Shown: positions 34,819 through 45,863 of the stretch, one piece after another
Numbering within the stretch: position 1 is the first letter of the stretch
How the letters are laid out: each line of letters begins with the position of its first letter
Program-made: the position numbers and the translations under genes
Notes under the pieces: generated by a model
Told to the model about the DNA's origin: nothing
Database searches by the model: none
The model's input: the letters and a program-made list of their open reading frames with translations, nothing else
From: an uncultured Bacteroidales bacterium
GTDB lineage: Bacteria; Bacteroidota; Bacteroidia; Bacteroidales; Bacteroidaceae
Direction of reading: 5' to 3'
Assembly (NCBI GenBank): GCA_945836755.1
Contig: CAMAMB010000015.1
Location: 1 to 45,915 of the forward strand
DNA length: 45,915 nt

Positions 34819-36006
34819 ATGCGCCATATCTGCCTTGCATTCCTCACTTTCATACTCATGCTTCCATCCCGGCTGGCGGCCCAACCTGCGCAGACGCTGC
34901 CATGGATTGGTGTATCCTATCCCGAGATACTCCAGACAAGCCCCGCTTCACCGGAAACGGCGGAGAATGCTGCCACAGACCACCTCGCCCTGCTCAGGGA
35001 CAACGGGATAAGCGCCATACGCTTCGTCCTGCCACCCGCATCCACCTCACTCGACAACGCCTCTGCATGCAGTAAGCAGTCTATGCAACACAGCGCCACA
35101 GCCCTGGCTGCGACACTGAAAAACCTTGCCTCCCATCACATGGAAGCCCAGGTGGTGATACGCTTAAAGGCGGACGCGTTGCACGACATCAGTCTCACAG
35201 CCTCACGCCTCGGTTCCTTGCTCAGGGAGACTGCCTCCCTATACTACCGGGATAGTGGAAAGGAGCCCCAAGCCCCCACCCTGCCCGACTGGGAAATCAG
35301 CCTGCCACTCACGGCCAACGTCGACAGTATGAGAAACATCGTCAATGTGCTCTCTGACAGTCTCAGAGCCACCGCCTTCTACCGCCACATTCTTACGGCC
35401 ATACACCTCGACAGTACTCAACCCGAAACACGCGACCTGACAAGCAAGATGGTCAGCACCCTGAGCCTTTTGATGACGACTAAGACAGATGCTGTAGGCT
35501 TCCCGCTACAACCCTTGGAGATGAAGATGGTGGGCAGAGGCAGCTTGTTCGGCGGACTGGCACAGCTGTACATCCGCCTCGACACACTGATAGAAGAACT
35601 TCAACGTCTCAGCGCCCTCCACGACAAGCCGATATACATCAGCCTGTGCACCTACCCACGCGACGGTTTCGGCACAGCACCGGAGACCACGTGCATGGCA
35701 CGGCAGGAATTCTGGACCTACATGCTGTGTAAACTGAAAGAGAGGGCCGGTACACAGGGCCGCATACAAGGTTGCAGCCTTGGCTGTTATGCTTCAGCAG
35801 GGCCGCTCGAGGCAGTTGCAGAAAGCCCTACAGCCGACACAGCAACGTACACAACCATCGAAGCGATAGGCAGAAACCATCGTTCGGACACTTACCATAT
35901 CTATCCCACCGACCGGCAGACTCTCTCGCTATTGCAGGGGTATGCACGCTCCGCAGAACAGGCAGTAGAAAAGCCCGACGCCTCAGAAGCTGCCCGCAAC
36001 GAGTAA
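34819..36006 (+). CDS. secreted protein of unknown function, possibly a TIM-barrel hydrolase
   Basis: The 395-residue product has a signal peptide (HICLAFLTFILMLPSRLAAQ). I do not recognise the family. The order of short hydrophobic strands and helices recalls a (beta/alpha)8 fold like GH5-type glycosidases: PWIGVSYPEIL, ISAIRFVLPP, EAQVVIRLKAD, LTAIHLDST, KPIYISLCTYP, RIQGCSLGCYASAGPL. No clear catalytic pair of glutamates could be placed. Cysteines are few. It lies 55 bases after smpB and before the clpC promoter, so it may end the helicase-to-smpB transcript. Confidence 0.65.
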   Translation: MRHICLAFLTFILMLPSRLAAQPAQTLPWIGVSYPEILQTSPASPETAENAATDHLALLRDNGISAIRFVLPPASTSLDNASACSKQSMQHSATALAATLKNLASHHMEAQVVIRLKADALHDISLTASRLGSLLRETASLYYRDSGKEPQAPTLPDWEISLPLTANVDSMRNIVNVLSDSLRATAFYRHILTAIHLDSTQPETRDLTSKMVSTLSLLMTTKTDAVGFPLQPLEMKMVGRGSLFGGLAQLYIRLDTLIEELQRLSALHDKPIYISLCTYPRDGFGTAPETTCMARQEFWTYMLCKLKERAGTQGRIQGCSLGCYASAGPLEAVAESPTADTATYTTIEAIGRNHRSDTYHIYPTDRQTLSLLQGYARSAEQAVEKPDASEAARNE

Positions 36007-36023
36007 GAAACGGATAGTAATGT

Positions 36024-36055
36024 TTTGAAAGTAAAGCCCTTTTACACTATATTTG
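36024..36055 (+). promoter_or_regulatory. promoter of clpC
   Basis: TTTG (36024-36027), 20 bases, then TATATTTG (36048-36055): a full Bacteroidota promoter. The leader to the ATG at 36200 would be about 138 bases. An in-frame TGA near 36148 rules out a longer N-terminus. Confidence 0.75.
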
Positions 36056-36199
36056 CACTGCCTAAACGTTCAGCGACACCCTGCCCCGCCCGATGTGCAT
36101 AGAGGCGAGCCCCTCACAGCTGTCTCTGAAAGAAGAGAATGAAGCGGGCCATGGCTCACCGATAGGCTTACTCCATTTCCCCAACCAGCACAACACACA

Positions 36200-38335
36200 A
36201 TGACCTTATCTCCCCTCCATATATCACACAGCCGCCAAATCGCCACCCACCTTTGCGACCGGCCTTCCGACAGCTTCGACTTTGCTGACGAGAACATCCT
36301 TCCCGAGTCTGACGACCCCGAAGACAAGGGGATGGCACAGACAGACCGGGAGACGCATGCCGCCAACAACAGCGGCAGCAGCGACAACGACACCCCTACC
36401 CTCAAACGACACGGCACCGACCTCACGGAACTGGCACGCTTAGGCGCTATTGATCCGGTGGTGGGACGGGAAGACGAAACGCAGCGTGTCATCCAGATAC
36501 TCTGCCGCAGGAAGAAGAACAACCCCTTGCTCATCGGTGAACCGGGAGTGGGCAAAAGCGCCATAGTCGAGGGACTCGCCCAAAAGATTGCCTCCCGCCA
36601 GGTGCCGCCCGTGCTCTTAGACAAGAAGCTGATAGCGCTCAACATGCCCTCGCTCGTGGCCGGCACCCAGTATCGCGGACAATTTGAAGAGCGCATACGC
36701 CGTCTGCTCCAAGAGTTGCAGGAACACAAAGAGGTCATCCTCTTCATCGACGAGATACATACCATCATCGGCGCCGGCTCCGCGCCCGGCTCCATGGACG
36801 CCGCCAACATGCTGAAACCCGCCCTGGCTCGCGGCGAAGTACAGTGTATCGGGGCAACATCTACCGGAGAGTTTAAGAAAAGCATTGAGAAGGATGCCGC
36901 CCTCGACCGACGCTTCCAGAAGATACTGGTGCAACCTACCAGCGTAGAAGAGACCGAGGTCATCCTGCAACGCCTGAGCACACGCTATGAGGAGCATCAC
37001 CACGTAAAATATACGCCTGAAGCCCTCAAGGCTTGTGTAGAACTCACAGCACGCTACGTGACCACCCGGGTGCTTCCCGACAAGGCCATCGATGCCATGG
37101 ACGAAGCCGGTGCAAGTGCCCGCCTTCTACCAACCGAGACACCGGAAGAAATCATTGACCTGGAGCAAACCATAGACCACCTCACCGAGGAAAAACTCGC
37201 CGCCGCCAAAGGACAAGACTACGAAAAGGCCGCAGGACTACGCGATACCATCAGGCTACTGACCACCCAGCGCGACATGCTCCGCAGCCAGTGGTTAGAG
37301 CGTCTGAAGCTGCGTCCACAGGAAGTCACCGAGGACGACATAGCCAAGGTGGTGTCACTCATGAGCGGCGTGCCCACCGCCCGCTTGCAGCAGACTGAGG
37401 TGGAACGACTGCGTCAGCTCGTGCCTCAGTTGCAGAGCAAGATCATCGGACAAGACAAAGCCATCCTCCAGATAGGCAAAGCCATAGCCCGAGGCCGTAT
37501 GGGACTACGGAACCAGGATCGCCCCATAGGCACCTTCCTCTTCGTTGGCCCTACCGGCGTAGGAAAGACTTACCTCGTACAGCTGATGGCCGAGTGGCTC
37601 TTTGGCAGCAAAGATTCCCTCATTCGCGTCGACATGAGCGAGTACGGCGAGAAATTCAGCGTCAGCCGCCTTGTGGGTGCTCCCCCGGGATATGTAGGCT
37701 ATGATGAGGGCGGACAGCTCACCGAACGCGTGAAGCGCAAGCCCTACTCCGTGGTGTTGCTTGACGAAATAGAAAAGGCCCACCCGGATGTGTTCAACAC
37801 CCTGCTCCAAGTAATGGACGAAGGACGCCTCACCGACGGCAATGGTACCACAGTGGACTTCCGCAACACCCTGATTGTTCTCACCTCCAACAGCGGTACA
37901 CGCCAGCTTCGCGAGAACGGTCGCGGCATGGGCTTTACAGCCGAACGTGACGAAATCACCGCCGAACGCGCCGAGCAGATTATTCATGCGGCCCTCAAGA
38001 AGCAGTTTGCCCCCGAATTTCTTAACCGCCTCGACGAGATTATCGTTTTCAACCCTCTGGGGAAAGACGTCATTCGCCGTATCGCGACACTCGAGATTGA
38101 CAAAGTGGCAGAGCGCGTCATCACCCAAGGCTTCCACCTCGACATAGATGACAGCGTGTACGACCTCATTGCCCAAGAAGGCTTTGACGCACAGTATGGA
38201 GCCCGTGCCCTAAAGCGCTGTATCAGGGAGGAGATAGAAGACCTGCTCTGCGACTACCTTCTACACAACCCGAAAATAGAGAAGGAACTCCACCTAACGG
38301 CAGAGAAGGACCATATCAAGATTAGCCACAAATAG
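36200..38335 (+). CDS. clpC: ClpC-type AAA+ unfoldase lacking the N-terminal substrate domain
   Basis: The 711-residue protein has two AAA+ modules. The first has Walker A GEPGVGKS (113-120) and VILFIDEIHTIIGAG; the second has GPTGVGKT near 450, VRVDMSEYGEKFSVSRL-type motifs and VVLLDEIEKAHPDVFN. Between them, LAAAKGQDYEKAAGLRDTI is the UvrB-like segment of ClpC. A GMGF tripeptide-type loop in the second module fits ClpP docking. Bacteroidales ClpC is usually about 840-860 residues with a ~150-residue repeat N-domain. Here residues 1-70 are an acidic, disordered stretch resembling the linker after that domain, and the domain is missing. The gene has its own promoter and leader, so this is not an assembly edge. 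Confidence 0.93.
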   Translation: MTLSPLHISHSRQIATHLCDRPSDSFDFADENILPESDDPEDKGMAQTDRETHAANNSGSSDNDTPTLKRHGTDLTELARLGAIDPVVGREDETQRVIQILCRRKKNNPLLIGEPGVGKSAIVEGLAQKIASRQVPPVLLDKKLIALNMPSLVAGTQYRGQFEERIRRLLQELQEHKEVILFIDEIHTIIGAGSAPGSMDAANMLKPALARGEVQCIGATSTGEFKKSIEKDAALDRRFQKILVQPTSVEETEVILQRLSTRYEEHHHVKYTPEALKACVELTARYVTTRVLPDKAIDAMDEAGASARLLPTETPEEIIDLEQTIDHLTEEKLAAAKGQDYEKAAGLRDTIRLLTTQRDMLRSQWLERLKLRPQEVTEDDIAKVVSLMSGVPTARLQQTEVERLRQLVPQLQSKIIGQDKAILQIGKAIARGRMGLRNQDRPIGTFLFVGPTGVGKTYLVQLMAEWLFGSKDSLIRVDMSEYGEKFSVSRLVGAPPGYVGYDEGGQLTERVKRKPYSVVLLDEIEKAHPDVFNTLLQVMDEGRLTDGNGTTVDFRNTLIVLTSNSGTRQLRENGRGMGFTAERDEITAERAEQIIHAALKKQFAPEFLNRLDEIIVFNPLGKDVIRRIATLEIDKVAERVITQGFHLDIDDSVYDLIAQEGFDAQYGARALKRCIREEIEDLLCDYLLHNPKIEKELHLTAEKDHIKISHK

Positions 38336-38412
38336 CAGTCGTGTCCGGCCTCCCATCCATCATACAAGCCCTTCGTTACAAACAACCCGTATTCAACCAT
38401 ACCCAGCCCATC

Positions 38413-38964
38413 ATGCACTATCTGACTACTGACATCCCCGATGTGTGGATTATAGAACCACAAGTCTATGCCGACGCTCGCGGCTACTTCATGGAAACTT
38501 GGCGGGAAACCGACTTCAACAACCATATCGGCAAGGACATCCACTTTGTACAGGACAACCAGAGCATGTCGTCGCGAGGCGTCTTACGCGGCCTGCATTA
38601 TCAAAAAGGCGCGGCCTCACAAGCTAAGCTCGTCAGGGTGTTACAGGGCTGTGTGTTGGACGTGGCTGTAGATCTGCGTGCCTCCTCGCCCACCTTCGGC
38701 CGCTACATAGCAGTAGAACTATCCGCCGACAACCGGCGTCAACTATTTATACCTCGAGGCTTTGCACACGGATTTCAGGTGCTGAGCGACACCGCAGTCT
38801 TTACATATAAAGTGGACAATGCTTATTGCCCCGAGGCAGAATGCTCGATACGCTTCGACGACCCTGCCATAGGCATCGAATGGCCTATCACCGGGACTGA
38901 CGTAGTGCTCAGCGACAAAGACCTGAACAAGGCCGTAAGCTTTAAAGACGCAGAGAAGTTTTGA
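38413..38964 (+). CDS. rmlC: dTDP-4-dehydrorhamnose 3,5-epimerase
   Basis: Starting at ATG 38413 ([16 protein letters not shown]) gives 183 residues, the usual RmlC length. A GTG at 38341 would add 24 residues without homology and almost touch clpC. The cupin enzyme epimerises C3 and C5 of dTDP-4-keto-6-deoxyglucose on the way to dTDP-L-rhamnose. Motifs are [30 protein letters not shown] with the catalytic His, and IPRGFAHGF. The partner genes rmlA, rmlB and rmlD are not in the window. It lies between clpC and lepA. Confidence 0.94.
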   Translation: MHYLTTDIPDVWIIEPQVYADARGYFMETWRETDFNNHIGKDIHFVQDNQSMSSRGVLRGLHYQKGAASQAKLVRVLQGCVLDVAVDLRASSPTFGRYIAVELSADNRRQLFIPRGFAHGFQVLSDTAVFTYKVDNAYCPEAECSIRFDDPAIGIEWPITGTDVVLSDKDLNKAVSFKDAEKF

Positions 38965-39022
38965 CCCCACTGCCTTCCTTCTCCACCTTACCCTCTCACT
39001 TTCACACATTCCCCCTACCACA

Positions 39023-40804
<1,782 letters not shown>

Positions 40805-40888
40805 CCTGCATACTACCAGACCAGGAGACCATACCACCCCTACCTCATAGAGAAGTATCTCCCTCTTCCATCAACTATTATAACAACC

Positions 40889-41566
40889 ATGCTCATACAG
40901 CTCACCAACGCCACGCTGCGACGTGGAGACAACACGCTCATATCTAATTTCGACTTCAAAGTTGACAGTGGCGAATTTGTATACATCGTCGGGAAAGTGG
41001 GCACCGGCAAGAGCTCACTACTTGCAGCCCTCTATGGCGAGCTACCCATACAGGCGGACGAAGCCAGCATATTAGACTTCAACCTCCTGCGTCTCAAGCA
41101 TAAGCATATACCCTCCCTCCGCAAGCGGTTAGGCATCATCTTTCAAGACTTTAAGCTGCTCAGTCACTTCACGGTGGGCCAAAATCTGGAGTTCGTGCTT
41201 CGTGCCACGGGATGGAAGAAAAAACTCCGTGCACAGCGCGTAGATGAGGTGCTCGGGCAAGTAGGACTTACCGATAAGTTGAATGCATACCCCCACGAGC
41301 TCTCAGGAGGCGAGCAACAGCGTGTCTGCATAGCGCGAGCCCTGCTCAACAACCCCGAGATTATTTTGGCCGACGAGCCCACCGGCAACCTTGACCCTGT
41401 TACCAGCAACGAAATCATGCAGATACTCCACCAAATCAGAGAGAGAGGGGCTGCCATCGTCATGGTCACACATAATCACTCCCTCTTGCAACATCATCCC
41501 GGCATCGTCTATCAGTGTGCTGAAGGGCATATGGCAGACATCACCTCGGTGGCGAAGGGAGAGTAG
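40889..41566 (+). CDS. ftsE: FtsE-type ABC transporter ATP-binding protein
   Basis: The 225-residue ATPase has Walker [10 protein letters not shown] (35-43), Q-loop IIFQDFKLL, signature LSGGEQQR, Walker [14 protein letters not shown] and an H-loop [20 protein letters not shown] matches FtsE, which with FtsX controls septal peptidoglycan hydrolysis. No ftsX is adjacent. Lys at the second position of Walker A (GKVGTGKS instead of GPSGAGKS) is common in the Bacteroidales form. lysC starts 64 bases downstream. Confidence 0.85.
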   Translation: MLIQLTNATLRRGDNTLISNFDFKVDSGEFVYIVGKVGTGKSSLLAALYGELPIQADEASILDFNLLRLKHKHIPSLRKRLGIIFQDFKLLSHFTVGQNLEFVLRATGWKKKLRAQRVDEVLGQVGLTDKLNAYPHELSGGEQQRVCIARALLNNPEIILADEPTGNLDPVTSNEIMQILHQIRERGAAIVMVTHNHSLLQHHPGIVYQCAEGHMADITSVAKGE

Positions 41567-41630
41567 CATCATAGGAAGGGAATGCAGCCCCATCACCCCA
41601 ATCGAACACAACAACAAACACACATACACA

Positions 41631-42953
41631 ATGAAGGTTTTAAAATTCGGTGGCACCTCAGTAGGTTCACCCCAGCGCATGAAAGAAGTCTGTGACCTTA
41701 TCACAGACGGACAACAAAAGATAGTCGTACTCTCCGCCATGTCGGGAACGACCAATTCACTCGTGGAGATAGCCGACTACATCAAGAAGAAAAACCCCGA
41801 GGCCGCCAACAACGTAATCAACAAACTCAGCTCGCTCTACGTGCAGCACGTGGACAATCTCTACGAAGATAAAAGCCACGCCGAGAAGATACACACATAT
41901 CTCCAGGGCATCTTCGCACACCTTCACAACCTCACCACCGAAGATCATACCCCTTCTTTAGAAAAAGAAATTCTGGCCCAGGGGGAACTCATGAGCACAA
42001 ACATGGTCACGGCCCTGCTCCAGGAGCGAGGAGTCAAGGTCAAACTTATCGGTGCACTCCACTTCATGCGCACTGACGCCAATGGTGAACCCGACCAGAG
42101 CTATATCAAGAAACATCTAAAGGACATTCTTGCCCAACATCCCGACTACGACATTTACATAACACAGGGCTTCATTTGTCTCAACCACGAAGGACACACC
42201 GACAACCTTCAGCGAGGCGGGTCAGACTATACGGCTTGCCTTATCGGAGCTGCCCTTGTGGCCCAGGAGATACAGATTTGGACGGACATTGATGGCATGC
42301 ACAACAACGACCCTCGTTTTGTTCAAGGCACGCAGCCGGTGCGCCAGTTGAACTTTGAAGAGGCCGCCGAGCTTGCTTACTTCGGTGCCAAGATACTCCA
42401 CCCCACTTGCATCCAGCCTGCCAGGTATGCCGGGGTGCCGGTCCGCTTACTCAACACCATGGACCCCTCAGCCCCCGGCACACTCATAGACAATCACATG
42501 CAGTGGGGCACCATCAAGGCCGTAGCTGCCAAAGACGGCATCACCGCCATCAAGATAGTCAGCTCACGAATGCTCCTTGCCACCGGCTTCCTGAGAAAAG
42601 TCTTTGAGATTTTCGAAGTACACAAAACGCCTATCGACATGGTCACAACCAGCGAAGTGGGCCTCACCTTGACCATCGACAACAATAGCCGCCTCGCCCT
42701 CATCGTCGAAGAGCTCAAAAAGTATGGCACCGTGGAAGTAGACACCGACATGTGCATAGTATGCGTTGTCGGTGACCTCCGCTGGGAGAACGTCGGATAT
42801 GAATCACGCATCAGCGAGGCACTTGCCCAGATACCCATCCGTATGATCTCATACGGCGGCAGTGACCACAACATCTCCTTCCTCATTCGCGCCACAGACA
42901 AGGAGGCCACGCTCAAGGCGCTTAGTGCAAAACTCTTTCAAGCAAAGGCTTAG
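41631..42953 (+). CDS. lysC: aspartokinase
   Basis: The 440-residue enzyme phosphorylates aspartate, the first step to lysine, threonine and methionine. ATG 41631 is chosen because the catalytic motif VLKFGGTSVG follows at once; the frame upstream overlaps ftsE. Further motifs are GFICLNHEGHTDNLQRGGSDYTA and WTDIDGMHNNDPR. The C-terminal ACT pair (VVTTSEVGL-like and VGDLRWENVGYESRISEAL) suggests feedback control by lysine or threonine. lysA follows after 62 bases, pairing the first and last enzymes of lysine synthesis. Confidence 0.95.
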   Translation: MKVLKFGGTSVGSPQRMKEVCDLITDGQQKIVVLSAMSGTTNSLVEIADYIKKKNPEAANNVINKLSSLYVQHVDNLYEDKSHAEKIHTYLQGIFAHLHNLTTEDHTPSLEKEILAQGELMSTNMVTALLQERGVKVKLIGALHFMRTDANGEPDQSYIKKHLKDILAQHPDYDIYITQGFICLNHEGHTDNLQRGGSDYTACLIGAALVAQEIQIWTDIDGMHNNDPRFVQGTQPVRQLNFEEAAELAYFGAKILHPTCIQPARYAGVPVRLLNTMDPSAPGTLIDNHMQWGTIKAVAAKDGITAIKIVSSRMLLATGFLRKVFEIFEVHKTPIDMVTTSEVGLTLTIDNNSRLALIVEELKKYGTVEVDTDMCIVCVVGDLRWENVGYESRISEALAQIPIRMISYGGSDHNISFLIRATDKEATLKALSAKLFQAKA

Positions 42954-43015
42954 TGAAACCTACGGCCTCTGCCATCTACGCCCCAACCCATAAACTGACT
43001 ACAAACTTAACTACC

Positions 43016-44194
43016 ATGCAACTCCCCCAGTCACATCTTGCCCGGCTGACCACACCGTGTTACTATTATGATATGGCGCTGCTTCAGCAGACCCTTTCCG
43101 TCATCAACCGGGAAGCCGCCAAGCATCCTGCATTTCGGGTTCACTACGCCGTCAAGGCTAATGCCAATCCGCGCATCCTTCACCTGATAGCCGCTGCCGG
43201 CCTCGGCGCCGACTGCGTCTCAGGGGGTGAAGTGGCCACAGCTGTCAGCCACGGATTCAATCCCCAACAGGTGGTCTATGCCGGAGTGGGAAAGACAGAC
43301 CGGGAAATACGTGCGGCCCTTGACCTTAACATCGGCTGCTTCAATGTGGAGAGCCTCCCCGAGTTAGACGTGATAGCAGAACTCGCTGCGTCCGCCGGTA
43401 AGGTGGCCCACATCGCCTTCCGCGTCAACCCCAATGTCGATGCCCACACCCATGCCAAGATTACTACCGGGCTTAGTGAAAACAAGTTCGGCATAGCTCC
43501 CCAGCAACTCGTGGCCGCCATCCGGTACGCCAAGACCCTCCCCGCCATCCGGTTTGAAGGCCTGCATTTCCACATTGGAAGCCAGATTACTACCATGACA
43601 CCCTTCAAGCATCTTTGCGAGCGCATCAACGAATTGCAAGACGCGCTCGAAGCTGAAGGCATCTCCCTTCCATCCATCAATGTGGGCGGTGGCCTGGGCA
43701 TTGACTATGATGCCCCCATGGCCCACCCTATCCCCGACTTTGAAAGCTACTTTGAGACTTTCGCTACACATCTGAAGCTGCGCCCCTCACAGCTCGTGCA
43801 TTTCGAGCTCGGCCGTAGTGTGGTGGGGCAGTGTGGCTGCCTTCTTGCCACCACCCTCTATGTCAAAGAAGGGCTTGCCAAGCGGTTTGTCATTGTCGAT
43901 GCCGGCTTTACCGACCTCATTCGTCCAGCTATGTATGGTGCCCACCACTTTACCCTTAACCTCACTGCCGAAACGGACCAGCGCGCCCATGACGCGGACG
44001 CCGCCTCCTGGAAGGCCGACATCGTGGGCCCCATCTGCGAAAGCAGCGACGTGTTCAGTACTGACGAGCTGCTCAAGCCCACTCACCGCGGCGACGTCAT
44101 CGCTTTCCTTAGTGCCGGAGCTTATGGAGAGGTCATGGCCTCCACCTATAACTGTCGGACCTTGCCCACCGCCTACTTCAGCGACAATATCTGA
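43016..44194 (+). CDS. lysA: diaminopimelate decarboxylase
   Basis: From ATG 43016 the product is 392 residues. It decarboxylates meso-diaminopimelate to L-lysine with PLP. VHYAVKANANP holds the PLP lysine (Lys47). The fold III barrel shows HFHIGSQ, NVGGGLGIDY, FELGRSVVGQCG and the C-terminal PICESSDVF with the catalytic cysteine at the dimer interface. The frame is open from a GTG at 42953, but those extra 21 residues have no family similarity. The intrinsic terminator is unclear: only a short CCCTC/GAGGG pairing lies downstream near 44228-44262. Confidence 0.96.
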   Translation: MQLPQSHLARLTTPCYYYDMALLQQTLSVINREAAKHPAFRVHYAVKANANPRILHLIAAAGLGADCVSGGEVATAVSHGFNPQQVVYAGVGKTDREIRAALDLNIGCFNVESLPELDVIAELAASAGKVAHIAFRVNPNVDAHTHAKITTGLSENKFGIAPQQLVAAIRYAKTLPAIRFEGLHFHIGSQITTMTPFKHLCERINELQDALEAEGISLPSINVGGGLGIDYDAPMAHPIPDFESYFETFATHLKLRPSQLVHFELGRSVVGQCGCLLATTLYVKEGLAKRFVIVDAGFTDLIRPAMYGAHHFTLNLTAETDQRAHDADAASWKADIVGPICESSDVFSTDELLKPTHRGDVIAFLSAGAYGEVMASTYNCRTLPTAYFSDNI

Positions 44195-44489
44195 CCACAG
44201 CCCCGACGACCTGCACACTTCTAAGGTCCCTCATCGCCTACTCGCCGGTCACTGAGAGGGTCGCAAGGCCCGTAATCACACGGTCACATCAGCCTTGCCA
44301 CCCCCTCAAACCATATAGATATATCAATTACGCAAGGATATACCGCACACTTTATAAATAAATGTGTACCTTTGCCACCTCAAACGCAAAAGAGTAGTAA
44401 AAGGCACACGGTTCGGGCAGCCCCCTCTGCTGTCGTTGCAATGAGAGGCGTAGCCTCGCGAGTGTAGCCGCTCTGTAAAAGTTTATACA
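44195..44489 (+). promoter_or_regulatory. spacer and structured leader upstream of the sphingolipid gene
   Basis: It holds a TACCTTTG -7 element at 44367-44374 and then a leader of about 110 bases. A perfect GAGGC-GTA-GCCTC hairpin and partly complementary GTAGCC/GGCTAC-like pieces lie within 44440-44480, shortly before the ATG. No gene was found. Confidence 0.55.
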
Positions 44490-45680
44490 ATGGGTATTTT
44501 ACAAGACAGACTATCTAAGTACACCCTACCGCAAGAATACAAGGCCAAGGGCGTGTATCCTTATTTTCGTGCCATTGAAGGCAAACAAGGTACCGAAGTA
44601 GAAATGGGCGGTCATCATGTGCTCATGTTTGGTTCGAACGCATACACCGGCCTCCCGGGCGACAAGCGCATCATTGAGGCAGGCATCAAGGCCATGGAGA
44701 AATATGGCAGCGGTTGCGCCGGCTCACGCTTCCTAAATGGCACACTCGACCTTCACCTCCAGTTAGAGAAGGAGCTTTCTGCGTTTGTAGGAAAGGAAGA
44801 CGCCCTGTGCTACTCCACCGGATTTACCGTCAACTCGGGCGTCATTTCGTGCCTGACAGGTCGTGAAGACTATATCATCTGTGACGACCGTGACCATGCC
44901 TCCATCGTAGACGGCCGTCGCCTTTCATTCTCCACCTGTCTGAAATACAAGCACAACGACATGGCTGACCTTGAGCGTCAGCTACAGAAGTGCAGTCCCG
45001 AGAGCGTCAAGCTCATTGTGGTGGATGGCGTATTCTCCATGGAAGGCGACTTGGCTCCCCTCCCAGAGATAGTCAGTCTCAAACACAAGTACCCCGGCGT
45101 AGCCATCATGGTAGATGAGGCACATGGCTTAGGCGTGTTTGGCCGTCAAGGTCGCGGCGTGTGCGACCACTTCGGCTTGACCGACGAGGTAGACTTGATT
45201 ATGGGCACCTTCAGCAAGTCGCTCGCTTCCATCGGTGGCTTCATTGCTGCAGACGAGAGCATCATCAACTGGCTGCGCCACAACTCCCGCACCTATATAT
45301 TCTCTGCCTCAAACACACCGGCTGCCACAGCCTGCGCCCTCGAAGCGCTCCACATCCTACAGCAGGAGCCCGAACGCATTGAGGCCTTGTGGGAAGTAAC
45401 ACGCTATGCGCTCAAGCGCTTCAAGGAAGAGGGCTTCGAGATAGGCGACACGGAGTCGCCCATCATACCGCTCTACGTCAGAGATACGGAGAAGACCTTT
45501 GTAGCCACAGCCCGCGCCTTCGATGCCGGTGTCTTCATCAACCCCGTCATACCGCCGGCCTGCGCCCCCCACGATACCCTCGTGCGCTTCGCACTGATGG
45601 CCACACACACCAAGGAGCAGGTTGACAGAGCTGTAGCTGCCCTCAAGAAGGTGTTCCAGGAGCTGGAGATCATCAAGTAG
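44490..45680 (+). CDS. spt: serine palmitoyltransferase (alpha-oxoamine synthase)
   Basis: The 396-residue PLP enzyme condenses an acyl-CoA with serine to give 3-ketosphinganine, the first step of sphingolipid synthesis in Bacteroidales. EMGGHHVLMFGSNAYTGL, YGSGCAGSRFLNGT, CDDRDHASIVDGRR (His136), VDEAHGLGVFG (Asp209) and GTFSKSLASIGG (Lys243, Schiff base) are all present. AOS relatives include glycine C-acetyltransferase (Kbl) and KAPA synthase. The N-terminus (QEYKAKGVYPYFRAIEGKQGTEVEMG) and the IPPACAPHDTLVR block match what I know of Bacteroides and Porphyromonas Spt more than Kbl. It has its own promoter and strong terminator. Confidence 0.88.
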   Translation: MGILQDRLSKYTLPQEYKAKGVYPYFRAIEGKQGTEVEMGGHHVLMFGSNAYTGLPGDKRIIEAGIKAMEKYGSGCAGSRFLNGTLDLHLQLEKELSAFVGKEDALCYSTGFTVNSGVISCLTGREDYIICDDRDHASIVDGRRLSFSTCLKYKHNDMADLERQLQKCSPESVKLIVVDGVFSMEGDLAPLPEIVSLKHKYPGVAIMVDEAHGLGVFGRQGRGVCDHFGLTDEVDLIMGTFSKSLASIGGFIAADESIINWLRHNSRTYIFSASNTPAATACALEALHILQQEPERIEALWEVTRYALKRFKEEGFEIGDTESPIIPLYVRDTEKTFVATARAFDAGVFINPVIPPACAPHDTLVRFALMATHTKEQVDRAVAALKKVFQELEIIK

Positions 45681-45812
45681 TTCCCCCCTCCACGTCCTCC
45701 CCCGGGCGGCAATGAGCTCCCGATCCTCATAACCACCCGCCGGAAGGAACACACATAAATGGCCAGCCCCTCCATCCCACACATAGGGAGCCATCGGCCA
45801 CTGCCTATCAGG

Positions 45813-45863
45813 AAAAACTCCAAGCATTCCCGTAAAAACTGGAATGTTTGGAGTTTTTCTTAC
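45813..45863 (+). terminator. terminator of spt
   Basis: AAAAACTCCAAGCATTCC (45813-45830) pairs with GGAATGTTTGGAGTTTTT (45841-45858) with one G-T wobble and a 10-base loop, ending in a T run. The 22-base repeat array C starts immediately after it. Confidence 0.9.

Noticed and set aside
36007-36199. Remnant of a Clp N-domain upstream of clpC
   Set aside because: The region is under 200 bases, has an in-frame stop and a promoter, and shows no N-domain-like sequence.
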